Shown: positions 1 to 8,575, numbered from the stretch's first letter. The stretch is 64,000 nucleotides of DNA from Parendozoicomonas callyspongiae (GCF_023502345.1 NZ_JAMFLX010000024.1:1-64000); one strand, 5' to 3'. Notes: a model not told the origin generated them from the letters alone. Program-made: numbers and translations.

Positions 1-1488
1 CGCGGCATAGAGATAAAAGGCGAGCAGTTCTTTAACCAGCTCGGTTATGTCTGCTGGCAACACATACTGACATACCTGACCGCCAGAGATATTCAGATAC
101 TTCGGATGGTCTGCAGATATTTCCGTTTGGATGATGCTGAAAAGAATCCATGTAGAATCAGCCAAAATCAATTTTTGACCAGATTTTTGGTGGAAAAATA
201 TTATCACAGCAGCCCCAGGATACAGTCCCGATACCGTAACAGCATGCCGTCAGAATTTTCCCGCGAATGCCAGCCCGAGGCTCCTTTTAGGCGGTGGCTG
301 GAAAAGCATTTTACTGAGAAAGAGCGGGCATGGGTTATGAGAGACGTGCTCAGGCAAGGTGCCCTGCTGCGCTATTTGAGCAACAGGGCCGGGAAAGTTG
401 AAACTATTACCACCCTGAAAGGGCACACAGAAGTGATCAAATGCCTGGCCACCTTCCCCGACGGCCGGGTGCTCTCTGGCTCTTTTGATAAAACTCTGAA
501 AGTCTGGGACCTGGCCAGGGAGTCAGGTCAGGAGTGTATCGCCACCTTGACAGGGCACAGTAGCTGGGTGCTATGTGCGGCCACCCTCCCCAGTGGGCAG
601 GTGATCTCTGGCTCTTGTGATAAGACTCTGAAAGTCTGGGATCTGACCAGGGAGCCAGGTCAGGAGTGTATCGCCACTCTGATGGGGCACTGTGACTGGG
701 TGCTATGTGTGGCCATCCTGCCCGGTGGGCAGGTGATCTCTGGCTCTGCTGACAGTACCCTGAAAATCTGGGGGATCAGAGTGTCAGGCTATAAGTGCAT
801 TACCACTCTGACAGGGCACGTCCGTCGGATCAATTATGTGTCCATTCTCCCCGACGAACGGGTGATCTCAGGCTCTGATGACGGTACCCTGAAAGTTTGG
901 GATCGGACTCTGAGGCCAGGTCAAGAGTGCGTCGTCACCCTGGCAGGGCACACAGACTGGGTCAGATGTGTGGTCATCCTCCCCGGTGGACAAGTGCTCT
1001 CGGGCTCTAATGATATGACGCTGAAAATCTGGGATTTGGCCAGAGCTCCAGGCTGTGAATGTGTCGCTACCCTGTCAGATCATGGCAGTTCGATTAAATG
1101 GATAGGCATCCTTCCCAGTGGGCGCGTGATCTCTAACTCTCATGATAAGACCCTGAAGCTCTGGGACATAACAAGGGCAGCAGGTGATATGTGTGTCGTC
1201 ACCCTGAAAGAACACAGCAATGATGTCGAATTTGTGGCTAGTCTCTCCGATGGACGAGTGATCTCTGGCTCTGACGATAAGCCACTGAAAATCTTGGATC
1301 TGACCAGGGCTTCAGGTGATATGTGTGTCGCTACCCAAGAAGGGCATCCTGGCAGGATCGGACGTGTGGCCAGCACGTTCGAAGGGTGGGTGATTTCTGG
1401 CTCTTATGACAAGACTCTGAAAGTCTGGAACCTCTATGGTTCCATTGATGTAGACGAAGGGCTCATTGAAAAAGCCGTGAAACATTGA
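1..1488 (+). CDS. F-box + WD40-repeat protein (5' end outside window)
   Basis: The reading frame is open from base 1, so the gene is 5'-truncated by the window edge; the ATG at 106 lies inside the F-box and is unlikely to be the true start. Bases 25-125 encode a segment matching an F-box: a hydrophobic LGYVCWQHILTYL stretch, then ARDIQILRMVCRYFRLDD, like the 'ILsyLd..dL..lr.VCR.fr' pattern. After a helical linker (to about base 395) come eight WD40 repeats of about 44 residues (bases 400-1450), each with a GH dipeptide, an SGS.D turn and a final WD or its equivalent; repeat 7 ends LD and repeat 8 WN. Eight blades would form a closed propeller. In eukaryotes F-box/WD40 proteins (Fbw7, beta-TrCP) are SCF ubiquitin-ligase substrate receptors, with the F-box binding Skp1. 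Inferred role: secreted effector using host ubiquitination. No secretion signal is visible because the N terminus is missing. The WD40 call is firm; the F-box call is likely. Confidence 0.85.
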   Translation, partial: RGIEIKGEQFFNQLGYVCWQHILTYLTARDIQILRMVCRYFRLDDAEKNPCRISQNQFLTRFLVEKYYHSSPRIQSRYRNSMPSEFSRECQPEAPFRRWLEKHFTEKERAWVMRDVLRQGALLRYLSNRAGKVETITTLKGHTEVIKCLATFPDGRVLSGSFDKTLKVWDLARESGQECIATLTGHSSWVLCAATLPSGQVISGSCDKTLKVWDLTREPGQECIATLMGHCDWVLCVAILPGGQVISGSADSTLKIWGIRVSGYKCITTLTGHVRRINYVSILPDERVISGSDDGTLKVWDRTLRPGQECVVTLAGHTDWVRCVVILPGGQVLSGSNDMTLKIWDLARAPGCECVATLSDHGSSIKWIGILPSGRVISNSHDKTLKLWDITRAAGDMCVVTLKEHSNDVEFVASLSDGRVISGSDDKPLKILDLTRASGDMCVATQEGHPGRIGRVASTFEGWVISGSYDKTLKVWNLYGSIDVDEGLIEKAVKH

Positions 1489-1620
1489 TAGCCGAGCCTA
1501 ATTAGTACAATTGTCAAATTCTCTGAATAAACAAAACCAGTCGTTCAATTATTCCGTGTGAATTGATTTCAAAAAGACGTGATTTTAAACCAGCCTGTCC
1601 TGTAGCTAGGCAGTCAGGTT

Positions 1621-1737
1621 CAGATCAATATCCAACTAACTGTCAAATCAGTATTTCTGACAAAAAAGAGAGGAACATTTTTTTTCAGTTCACATCTAAT
1701 CAGGGCAAAGCACTTTTATCAGGAGTACATTCGCATG
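1621..1737 (+). repeat. Upstream direct repeat, copy A (copy B at 3110-3222)
   Basis: The roughly 115 bases before and including the start codon of the first forkhead-like gene recur almost identically before the second (3110-3222). Both contain the string ending TCAGTATTTCTGAC, a purine run AGAGAGGAACATTT, a conserved block CAGTTCACATCTAA and an AGGAG/AGGAA ribosome-binding site. The repeat therefore duplicates the 5' untranslated region, and perhaps the promoter, along with the gene. No clear -35/-10 pair was identified by eye. Confidence 0.8.
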
Positions 1738-2901
1738 ATTTTAAGATCGCAAGTTGAGAGGCCAAACCCTACAGAATCTCATTCGCCTCAACCGGCAGAG
1801 CGCGTACAGGACTTTCAGAACAATCGGTCGCAAACTGGAATACTACCTTCTCAAGTTGGAGACAAACCTCTTACAGCATTCGCAGTATCGGCCATCAGTA
1901 GCAGTTCTGTCGAAACAGAGTCCCCAAAGATAGCTGTTTCATTTGAAGACGACGGCGATACAGTGGTGTTCACGCTGAAATCAACCCAAGAGCCCGGTAC
2001 TGTTGAAGAGGTAGAGGAAAAAATTTACAGGATTAGGGGCTGCAGATTATCTGAAGAAGTTTCGAACATTGGCATTAAAAACGCGATTGCAGCAGCAATT
2101 TGTAGCAAGGAAGACAATGAAGTTACCTTACATGACATATACACTTGGATGAATGACAACATCACCTATTACAAAAATACAGACAACCAAGGTAAAGGTA
2201 GATGGAGAAACTCCGTTCGACAGAGTCTTTCGTCTTATGAACACTTCAAAAAACTGCCTAAAACAGAAGGCTTGAAAGTAAAAATGCATTACTGGACGTT
2301 AAAAGATCATAAATCGTTCTTTGAAGAGTCACTGCTTCGTAGCAATAACAAGGGGGAAAACAAACATAGAAAACGAAAATATCAAGTTTTTGATGGGGCA
2401 ACGCCCGAAATAACCAAGTTCAGAAAAGAATTCCCCACTGTAGATGTAGATGAGAGTCTTACGGCCCCCCTCCCGGCTAACACAAGACCGCTCCCTCCCA
2501 AGAGCAATTTCGAGGCTGCTTCAAATCTATCTTCTGGTGTTGCTGGTGGACAGCGGCAGATAGACAAGCCTGGTCGGCCTTATCAGTTAACACCTTGCCA
2601 ATCCCAACCAAACTATATTCCTCCTCCTGCTGTTGCAAATAGTGGCAATTGGTCTGTACCACACATGCCTTATGGCCAGCCTTCGGGAAGTTATAGCCCG
2701 TACTCAGGAATGTATGGCCCACATGCAGGAAGAATGTATAGCCCATATGCAGGAATGTACTATCCACATTCAGGAATACATGGTATACATCCAGAAATGC
2801 GTGACCCAAATGCAGGAATTTACAGGCCGCCCGCAGGAAATTATGACCAATCTCAAAGAGGTCATGTCTCGACATCAGAAGGTTCTGCCTGGCGCCAGTA
2901 A
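1735..2901 (+). CDS. Forkhead-domain-like protein, paralogue 1
   Basis: 388 residues, starting at ATG with AGGAG upstream (1719-1723). Residues 1-110 are polar and low-complexity with an acidic FEDDGDTVVFTLKS patch. Residues about 112-202 follow the order of landmarks of a eukaryotic forkhead winged helix: an alanine/isoleucine helix 1 (IKNAIAAAICSK), TLHDIYTWMNDNITYY as helix 2, WRNSVRQSLSSYEHFKKLP as recognition helix 3 (FOX proteins have W-x-N-S-[IV]-R-x-x-L-S), and HYWTLKDHKSFFEE as the wing-1 strand region. A basic cluster HRKRK (211-215) follows, where FOX proteins have wing 2 and a nuclear-localisation signal. The C-terminal third is rich in Y, P, G, H and M with degenerate 8-10-residue repeats (MYSPYAG-like). 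No signal peptide or bacterial DNA-binding family is recognised. Forkhead domains are classically eukaryotic; a host-nucleus-targeted effector is inferred, not shown. Confidence 0.75.
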   Translation: MILRSQVERPNPTESHSPQPAERVQDFQNNRSQTGILPSQVGDKPLTAFAVSAISSSSVETESPKIAVSFEDDGDTVVFTLKSTQEPGTVEEVEEKIYRIRGCRLSEEVSNIGIKNAIAAAICSKEDNEVTLHDIYTWMNDNITYYKNTDNQGKGRWRNSVRQSLSSYEHFKKLPKTEGLKVKMHYWTLKDHKSFFEESLLRSNNKGENKHRKRKYQVFDGATPEITKFRKEFPTVDVDESLTAPLPANTRPLPPKSNFEAASNLSSGVAGGQRQIDKPGRPYQLTPCQSQPNYIPPPAVANSGNWSVPHMPYGQPSGSYSPYSGMYGPHAGRMYSPYAGMYYPHSGIHGIHPEMRDPNAGIYRPPAGNYDQSQRGHVSTSEGSAWRQ

Positions 2902-3109
2902 ACAAGATCTAAGACTTTTGGGTAGACGACAACCCTCAGAAACTCCTGATAACCAACCATGGATCGTTTTTGTTCAGGACTTGAATTCAGGAGCTTCCAA
3001 TCTCAACGGCTGGTTGGTTATCCCCGCACGGGTAGGGAACTCACTGATCGTGGTAGATCCTCACTCCCCCACAATCCAAATTGTCAGTGCAAATGGAAGC
3101 TGTCAGCCC
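2902..3109. other. Spacer between the forkhead-like paralogues
   Basis: Together with the repeat copy that follows (3110-3222) this gives 318 bases without a supported gene. A reading frame crosses it, but it starts inside paralogue 1 in another frame and has no ribosome-binding site. No terminator hairpin with a T-run is seen. Confidence 0.5.
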
Positions 3110-3219
3110 CAGATCAATATCTAACTAACTGTCAAATCAGTATTTCTGACGAAGAGAGGAACATTTCTTTTCAGTTCACATCTAACAGGGCTAAGCACTT
3201 TTATCAGGAATACATTCAC

Positions 3220-4389
3220 ATGAATTTAATGACGCAACAAGTTGGGAGGCCAAGCCCTACAGAATCTCACTTGCTTTATCCGACACTCTGCGACCAGAAT
3301 TATTCACAGAGCAATCGGCTGCAAACTGGAATACTACCTTCTCAAATTGGAGGCAAACCGCTTGCAGCATTCGAAGTCTCGGCTGCCAGTAGCAGTTCTG
3401 TCGAAACCGAGTCCCCAAAGATAGCCACTTCATTTGAAGACGACGGCGATACATTGGTGTTTACGCTGAAATCAATCCAATCGTCTGGTGCTGCCCAAAA
3501 GGTAGAGGAGCAGCCTTATAAGATTAAAGGTTGTTCATTAACCACAAAAAAACCACAGGTTGGCTATTTATATTTGTGTGTAGCGGCAATTTGTAGCAAA
3601 ACCAGCCATAAAGCCACCGCAAATGAAATATGTACCTGGATGATTAGTAACATACCCTATTTCAGCCGAAACAAGAGCAGTGGTATATGGAAACGCTCTG
3701 TGAGAAACAACCTTTCTAATAGCGGGAGTTTTATAAAACTGAATGAAAAGAGCACAAGATCGCAAGAACCCCATGGAATTAGAAGAGCCTCGCACTATTG
3801 GGCACTGAAAAATCATCAAGTGTTTTTTAATTCATTACCAAAAGATGGTGTAACGAAAAGAGTAGTGTTTGAAAAGGCACGAATGCAATGCACGCACAAA
3901 CCATTCGTGTCTACTGGAATTACGCCCCAAATACCTCATCGCGAAACACAAGGCCCCAGGCCAGGAGAGGGTTTGGTGGCCGACTTAAAACCAATACTTG
4001 CCCAAAGCGCTTTTGGTCCGATCTCTGATTTATATCTTGAGGCTGACAGCCGACTTTGTATACAGCTGTGTGGTAAGCCTTATGTGCTAGTACCTTATCA
4101 ACCCCAACCCCAACCCCAACCCCAACCCCAACCCCAACCCCAACCCCAACCCCACTCTGTGTCTTATTATTCTTCAGATAGCAGCAGCCGTTTCCTGCCG
4201 TCACTAGAAGCTTATAGACAACCCACAGCAGGTTATGAACAGCAGCCCCCAGGAGGTTACAGACAGCCCCATAATTTTATGTTTCAGCCTCAAATGATTA
4301 TGGGTGGTAGCGGCCTGCCGCTCATAGAAGACATCCTGAGAGATTATCAGAGCCAAGACTTCCGCATTGGATTCCCTGCTGTCACGTAG
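3220..4389 (+). CDS. Forkhead-domain-like protein, paralogue 2
   Basis: 389 residues. The ATG at 3220 is chosen because it aligns with the start of paralogue 1 and is preceded by the duplicated leader with AGGA. The N-terminal 85 residues closely match paralogue 1 (GRPSPTESH, SSSVETESPKIA, FEDDGDT, VFTLKS). Residues about 113-206 give the same winged-helix pattern: a helix 1 region ending VAAICSK, EICTWMISNIPYF, then IWKRSVRNNLSNSGSFIKL as recognition helix and SHYWALKNHQVFF. The helix-3 residues differ between the copies (RNSVRQSLS versus KRSVRNNLS), so DNA or ligand specificity may have diverged. The C-terminal part has a (PQ)n tract at about 294-313, followed by Y/P/Q-rich sequence resembling a eukaryotic activation-type low-complexity tail. 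The gene ends 149 bp before mobA. The forkhead assignment is by motif order only. Confidence 0.72.
   Translation: MNLMTQQVGRPSPTESHLLYPTLCDQNYSQSNRLQTGILPSQIGGKPLAAFEVSAASSSSVETESPKIATSFEDDGDTLVFTLKSIQSSGAAQKVEEQPYKIKGCSLTTKKPQVGYLYLCVAAICSKTSHKATANEICTWMISNIPYFSRNKSSGIWKRSVRNNLSNSGSFIKLNEKSTRSQEPHGIRRASHYWALKNHQVFFNSLPKDGVTKRVVFEKARMQCTHKPFVSTGITPQIPHRETQGPRPGEGLVADLKPILAQSAFGPISDLYLEADSRLCIQLCGKPYVLVPYQPQPQPQPQPQPQPQPQPHSVSYYSSDSSSRFLPSLEAYRQPTAGYEQQPPGGYRQPHNFMFQPQMIMGGSGLPLIEDILRDYQSQDFRIGFPAVT
4101..4154 (+). repeat. (ACCCCA)9 hexanucleotide tract
   Basis: Nine perfect tandem copies of ACCCCA inside forkhead-like paralogue 2 encode alternating Pro-Gln. The complementary strand is (TGGGGT)n, which can form G-quadruplexes and equals the Tetrahymena-type telomere unit. 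The 6-bp unit keeps the frame, so slippage would change protein length rather than switch it off. Confidence 0.95.
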
Positions 4390-4538
4390 AACGAAAGTCC
4401 TGGTGGAGCGAGGACAAATGTAACCCATTCCCCCTTGCATTCCTCAAATAGAGACATAACATCCCATGTATTACCAAGAGAATGTCTCGTGTAAGGTTGC
4501 TATGGATGCAGAGGCATTCTCTTATTTCTCTACTTTGA

Positions 4539-5162
4539 TTGTTTGCTGCAAGATGTGCTCTGACTGTGAATCTTCTGACCAAGAAACTTAACAACTGCAC
4601 CGGGATTGTTTTGACCGGAGGGCGGTCATCCCGTATGGGGCAGGATAAGGCTTTACTGGCCTGGCAAAATAAACCTCTCTATCGCCATATGGCTGAGTTG
4701 CTTGCTGCAACCGGTATTCAGCGTGTTTTTATTAATGGGGTTCATGACTTTGGTGAGAACATTGCTGATATCTTCCCCGGGCGTGGCCCGCTCTCAGGGC
4801 TGCATGCAGCATTGAACAGGGTTGATTCTGGCTATCTGCTTATTGTTCCCGTCGATATGCCTCTGTTAAAGGAGGTAGATTTGGTCCGGCTCATACAGCA
4901 GTGTGATGACGAAATGCCATTGCAATATGAAGGTTATTCCCTGCCGTTGCTGATGCCGGTTTCAGAAAAGGCAAGGCAACTCGCCAATCAGACTATCCAG
5001 AGTGATAACCGGAGGAACTACGCTCTCTGGCGCTTGATGGAAAAACTGAACGGGCAGAAACTGCCCGCACCAGAAGGGCATGAAACCAGCTTCTGCAATA
5101 CAAATACTCCCCAGGAATGGCGGGAGTGCACAGATATCCTTGAAGTTACACAAACTGATTGA
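4539..5162 (+). CDS. mobA: Molybdenum cofactor guanylyltransferase MobA
   Basis: About 207 residues if the ATG at 4539 is used; a GTG at 4566 would give a length closer to the family. It transfers GMP from GTP to Mo-molybdopterin, making the bis-MGD cofactor of DMSO-reductase-family enzymes. The N terminus carries the nucleotidyltransferase signature GIVLTGGRSSRMGQDKALL. A PGRGPLSGLHAAL segment and the metal-binding VPVDMP motif follow. It begins the first Moco block: moaB starts 59 bp after its stop. The forkhead-like pair lies directly upstream, so the block probably has its own promoter in 4390-4538, which is not resolved by eye. Confidence 0.93.
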   Translation: MFAARCALTVNLLTKKLNNCTGIVLTGGRSSRMGQDKALLAWQNKPLYRHMAELLAATGIQRVFINGVHDFGENIADIFPGRGPLSGLHAALNRVDSGYLLIVPVDMPLLKEVDLVRLIQQCDDEMPLQYEGYSLPLLMPVSEKARQLANQTIQSDNRRNYALWRLMEKLNGQKLPAPEGHETSFCNTNTPQEWRECTDILEVTQTD

Positions 5163-5221
5163 GGTAGATACCTTGACTGTGCCAGTATGTGCAGCCTTAT
5201 TCAGACCGATGAGTAGTAGTC

Positions 5222-5755
5222 ATGGGACAGCATAAAAAAGTCACCGGGTTTATTCCTCTGAATATTGCCGTACTGACGGTATCTGACACCCGCACAGAAG
5301 AGACCGATACCTCCGGCCATCTGTTGGTGGACAGCCTGCAGGCTGCCGGTCACAAGCTGGGTGATAAACGCATTGTAATTGACGACATCTATCAGATTCG
5401 TGCTGAACTCTCCCGCTGGATCGCTACAGACAAGATTCAGGCTGTCTTGATTACCGGCGGTACAGGGTTCACCGGGCGTGACAGCACTCCGGAAGCCGTT
5501 CTTCCTCTATTTGATAAAGTAGTTGACGGTTACGGTGAACTGTTTCGTCAGGTTTCCTTTGAACAGATCGGTACCTCCACCATCCAGTCCCGCGCCGTTG
5601 CCGGCTTTGCCAATGGTACAGTGATGTTCGTGATGCCTGGTTCCAACAATGGTTGTAAAACCGCCTGGGAACAGATTATTCGTGAGCAGCTGGATAGCCG
5701 TCAGCGTCCCTGCAACTTTGTGGAACAGTTGAAGTTTGAGCAGGCCGAAGTATGA
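5222..5755 (+). CDS. moaB: Molybdopterin adenylyltransferase family protein MoaB
   Basis: 177 residues, the usual MoaB length. It belongs to the MogA/MoaB fold that adenylylates molybdopterin before metal insertion by MoeA. Visible motifs are the N-terminal [18 protein letters not shown], the [17 protein letters not shown] glycine-rich loop, and [17 protein letters not shown] near the C terminus. The stop overlaps the moaC start by 4 bases (ATGA), indicating translational coupling in moaB-moaC-moaD. No mogA is present in the window, so MoaB may carry out this step alone. Confidence 0.94.
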   Translation: MGQHKKVTGFIPLNIAVLTVSDTRTEETDTSGHLLVDSLQAAGHKLGDKRIVIDDIYQIRAELSRWIATDKIQAVLITGGTGFTGRDSTPEAVLPLFDKVVDGYGELFRQVSFEQIGTSTIQSRAVAGFANGTVMFVMPGSNNGCKTAWEQIIREQLDSRQRPCNFVEQLKFEQAEV

Positions 5756-6267
5756 GCCATCTGACCCATACGGCTGAAGGTGGTGAAGCGAAGATGGTGG
5801 ATGTCGGTGATAAAAACGACAGTCGCCGTGAAGCCCGTGCCGAAGGCTTTATCTATATGGCTCCAGCCACGTTGGAGCTTGTGCAGGAGAACGGTCTGCA
5901 GAAAGGTGATGTGCTGTCCGTAGCTCGTGTTGCCGGTATTCAGGCTGCCAAGCAGTGTGGCAATCTGATTCCGCTTTGTCATCCTTTGATGTTGAACTTT
6001 ATCGGCGTTGAGTTTGAGTTGCAGCCGGAACAGAACCGTATCCGCATTGAAACGTGTTGTCGTTTAAGTGGTAAAACAGGTGTTGAAATGGAAGCTCTGA
6101 CGGCTGCATCGGTTGCCGCTCTGACTGTGTTTGATATGTGCAAGGCTGTCGATAAAGCCATGCACATTGAAGGTGTGCGGGTTCTGGAAAAGAGTGGTGG
6201 CAAGAGTGGCCACTATCTTGCCGAGAGTATTACCAGCAGCACACCTGAGTATGAGGTAGTCGAATGA
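5752..6267 (+). CDS. moaC: Cyclic pyranopterin monophosphate synthase MoaC
   Basis: 171 residues. MoaC converts the MoaA product (3',8-cyclo-7,8-dihydro-GTP) to cPMP. Landmarks are [19 protein letters not shown] near the N terminus, the conserved LIPLCHPL active-site segment, [20 protein letters not shown], and [23 protein letters not shown] near the C terminus. It overlaps moaB and moaD by 4 bases at each end, so the three genes form a tightly coupled operon. Its partner moaA lies about 14 kb away on the other strand. Confidence 0.96.
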   Translation: MSHLTHTAEGGEAKMVDVGDKNDSRREARAEGFIYMAPATLELVQENGLQKGDVLSVARVAGIQAAKQCGNLIPLCHPLMLNFIGVEFELQPEQNRIRIETCCRLSGKTGVEMEALTAASVAALTVFDMCKAVDKAMHIEGVRVLEKSGGKSGHYLAESITSSTPEYEVVE

Positions 6268-6509
6268 TTCAGGTTCTTTTCTTTGCTGGTTACCGTGAGC
6301 GGCTGGGTTGCGATCGCCTGGAACTGGATTCCAGCGCCAGCAATATCTCAGAGTTGAAAGAAGAGCTGGCTGAGCGAGGTGATAACTGGAAGACTGTGCT
6401 GCTGGATCGCAAAACACTGGTGGCTGTTAACCAGACCATGACTAAAGACAGCGCTGCACTGAAAGATGGTGATGAAGTTGCCTTTTTCCCCCCTGTGACG
6501 GGCGGTTAA
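6264..6509 (+). CDS. moaD: Molybdopterin synthase sulfur-carrier subunit MoaD
   Basis: 81 residues, a ubiquitin-like sulfur carrier ending in the required Gly-Gly (FFPPVTGG), whose C terminus is thiocarboxylated by MoeB plus a cysteine desulfurase. The N-terminal strand [14 protein letters not shown] and [20 protein letters not shown] fit the beta-grasp pattern. It is the last gene of the block; the large subunit moaE is separate, at 24591. No moeB is seen in the window. Confidence 0.93.
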   Translation: MIQVLFFAGYRERLGCDRLELDSSASNISELKEELAERGDNWKTVLLDRKTLVAVNQTMTKDSAALKDGDEVAFFPPVTGG

Positions 6510-6533
6510 GAGAGCTATTCAGGTTTATTCAAA

Positions 6534-6577
6534 CACAACCGGTTATCTGCTTTTGATGACCGGGTGTGCTTTTATAT
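6534..6577 (+). terminator. Rho-independent terminator after moaD
   Basis: A 14-bp stem with one mismatch and one wobble (CACAACCGGTTATC pairing with GATGACCGGGTGTG, loop TGCTTTT) is followed by CTTTTATAT. It closes the mobA-moaBCD unit. The remaining sequence up to 6851 (about 270 bases) shows no gene; it presumably holds the tatA promoter. Confidence 0.75.
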
Positions 6578-6851
6578 ATAAGCTCAAAAGAAAATCTCCT
6601 TCAAAAAATAATTAAAAACCAGGTAGTGGGTCAAATGTATGTTTTCGTGCGTAAATATCCCTGCCAAACTCGACCTTATTGATTAGTATGTTATGGGGTA
6701 TGTGCGCAAACAGGAGCTCTGAGCAGGTTTTGGTGTTTGATGGCCGTGGTAAACCGCAGTTAGTCAGTGAAAGATACACTGGTCGTGACGCTCACTCTCT
6801 GGCATGTTACAACCGCGTGAGTGAATATTAAAAGTATACAGGGTTAGTCAT

Positions 6852-7034
6852 ATGGGGTTTGGTGGTATCAGCATGCCGCAGCTGCTGATTGTTCTGATGA
6901 TTCTTGTGGTTCTGTTTGGCACCAGGCGTCTCGGCAGTATCGGTGAAGATCTGGGGGGCGCGGTAAAAGGGTTCCGCAAGGCCATGAAAGAAGAGGGCGA
7001 AGATAAGGAAAAGCTGGACAGCAAAGCTCAGTAA
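6852..7034 (+). CDS. tatA: Twin-arginine translocase subunit TatA/TatE
   Basis: 60 residues, within the short TatA/E range. One N-terminal membrane helix ([20 protein letters not shown]) is followed by the FG-containing hinge and an amphipathic helix ([18 protein letters not shown]), then an acidic/basic tail. TatA oligomers form the pathway for folded proteins, typically those loaded with Moco. No tatB or tatC is adjacent. It has its own terminator just downstream. Its position beside Moco genes fits function, but co-transcription is unlikely because of the upstream terminator and 340-bp gap. Confidence 0.9.
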   Translation: MGFGGISMPQLLIVLMILVVLFGTRRLGSIGEDLGGAVKGFRKAMKEEGEDKEKLDSKAQ

Positions 7035-7054
7035 TTCTTCCCTGATTTCATAGT

Positions 7055-7084
7055 AAACCCTGGTTTTGTAGCCGGGGTTTCTTA
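7055..7084 (+). terminator. Terminator after tatA
   Basis: AAACCCTGG pairs with CCGGGGTTT (one G-T pair) around an 8-base loop, followed by CTTAT. It lies 20 bp after the tatA stop. Confidence 0.75.
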
Positions 7085-7618
7085 TCTCTGGCGATGACGA
7101 TGTCCAATCTCTTCATAAACGTCTTCAGGGTTGGCCACAGAGTAAATCAGCCCCCAGTTTTGCTTATTTTCAATTCGTGAAGTTTTGTTGTTGTTCGTTA
7201 GTTCCGGCTTCATTATTTGGTTGTGTAACGTCTGTCGTGCTGATTGTTGAGTCTCTATAGGGAATGCAGGTACAGACGTTCTATCGGTGGAGTAGCGGTC
7301 AAAGCCATAACTGCCGGGAAAACTCTATCCTGGTTAACAGTTTTTTATTCAATGACGACTATCATATTCACAAGTCTCAGGGTGACGGGGAATGTGTTGA
7401 TGTACTTGCGCTAAGAATACGTAACTTTCTGTTGTGAATAAGCATTTATATGGGAATTTTCCTCGATTCTGTGCATATTTTCTGTACATGCTGCGCAGGC
7501 ATGGCACAATCCGTACCAACTTCTATCGATATTGGCCAATGCTGGTGAGGCTTTTTTGTTCACTTCGCCTGCAGGGAAAGCCCGGGCCGATGTTTTACGA
7601 TACATCTGGAGAGACCTT
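7085..7618. other. Intergenic region before folD with possible gene remnants
   Basis: About 530 bases without a confident gene. On the minus strand, roughly 7180 to 7087 can be read as a short C-terminal tail (NWGLIYSVANPEDVYEEIGH) with no start, perhaps the end of a lost gene. On the plus strand a 57-codon frame at 7264-7437 has an ATG but no good ribosome-binding site and no recognisable family. The folD promoter should lie in the last 150 bases. I would not annotate either remnant as a working gene. Confidence 0.4.
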
Positions 7619-8515
7619 ATGAGTGCAGAGATCATCAGTGGCACGCAGATGCGCAAGGAAATCCTTGCAGAGCTTGAACAGGAAGTTGTAAGAATGAAAG
7701 AGGCCCATGGTAAGGGCCCTGGTCTGGTGACCATTCTGGTGGGTGAAAACCCAGCATCAATGAGCTACGTAACCCTGAAAATCAAAACAGCTCTCTCTCT
7801 GGGCTTTCATGAAGTTCAGGATAATCAGCCGGATGATATTTCCGAAGAAGACCTTCTGGCCCTGATTGAAAAGTACAACAAAGATCCGGATATCCACGGT
7901 ATCCTGGTTCAGCTGCCCCTGCCCAGGCACATCAACGAAGATGCTGTTATCAATGCCATCAGCCCTGATAAGGACGTGGATGGTTTCCACCCTGTCAACC
8001 TGGGCAAGATGGTTATTGGTGGTGATGAAGTGCGCTATCTGCCATGCACACCTGCCGGTATTCAGGAGATGATCGTACGCTCCGGTACCGAAACTTCCGG
8101 TGCTGAAGTGGTTGTGGTTGGTCGTTCCAATATTGTTGGTAAGCCAATTTCTGTGATGATGGGCCAGAAAGGTCCTGGCGCCAACAGTACCGTTACCATG
8201 GTTCATACCCGTACTCAGGATCTGGCGGCACACTGCAAGCGTGCTGATATTCTGATCGTTGCTGCCGGCGTTCCCGGGCTGGTTAAGCCAGAGTGGATCA
8301 AGCCTGGTGCGACTGTTATCGACGTTGGTGTGAACCGTGTTGGCACTAACGAAGAGACTGGCAAGGCCATTCTCAGTGGCGACGTTGATTACGAAGAAGC
8401 CTGCAAAGTGGCTGGCAAGATCACCCCGGTTCCCGGTGGTGTTGGCCCAATGACTATTACAATGTTGATGAAGAACACTGTTAAATCTGCGTGGTGGCAT
8501 CTGGAACGTAAGTAA
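7619..8515 (+). CDS. folD: Methylene-tetrahydrofolate dehydrogenase/cyclohydrolase FolD
   Basis: 298 residues from the ATG at 7619, chosen because the family starts a few residues before the conserved region (MSAEIISGTQMRKEI); the frame is open further upstream but with no homologous sequence. FolD interconverts 5,10-methylene-THF, methenyl-THF and 10-formyl-THF with NADP. Motifs seen are ILVGENPASMSYVTLKIK with the catalytic Y-x3-K, ILVQLPLPRHI, DVDGFHPVNLGKM, VVGRSNIVGKP for the dinucleotide, and the C-terminal signature PGGVGPMTITMLM. It is monocistronic with its own terminator. Confidence 0.96.
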   Translation: MSAEIISGTQMRKEILAELEQEVVRMKEAHGKGPGLVTILVGENPASMSYVTLKIKTALSLGFHEVQDNQPDDISEEDLLALIEKYNKDPDIHGILVQLPLPRHINEDAVINAISPDKDVDGFHPVNLGKMVIGGDEVRYLPCTPAGIQEMIVRSGTETSGAEVVVVGRSNIVGKPISVMMGQKGPGANSTVTMVHTRTQDLAAHCKRADILIVAAGVPGLVKPEWIKPGATVIDVGVNRVGTNEETGKAILSGDVDYEEACKVAGKITPVPGGVGPMTITMLMKNTVKSAWWHLERK

Positions 8516-8575
8516 TCTGAACAGTATTTCCATCTTTGAATCGGCAGTATTGATGCTTGTTGAATGAGCATTGAT

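Noticed and set aside
2633-3124. 163-codon frame with Met-Gln-Glu-Cys repeats overlapping the first forkhead-like gene
   Set aside because: It mirrors the Tyr/Pro/Gly repeat of the real gene in another frame and has no ribosome-binding site.
7757-8533. 258-codon minus-strand frame over folD
   Set aside because: Shadow of folD; no recognisable protein features.
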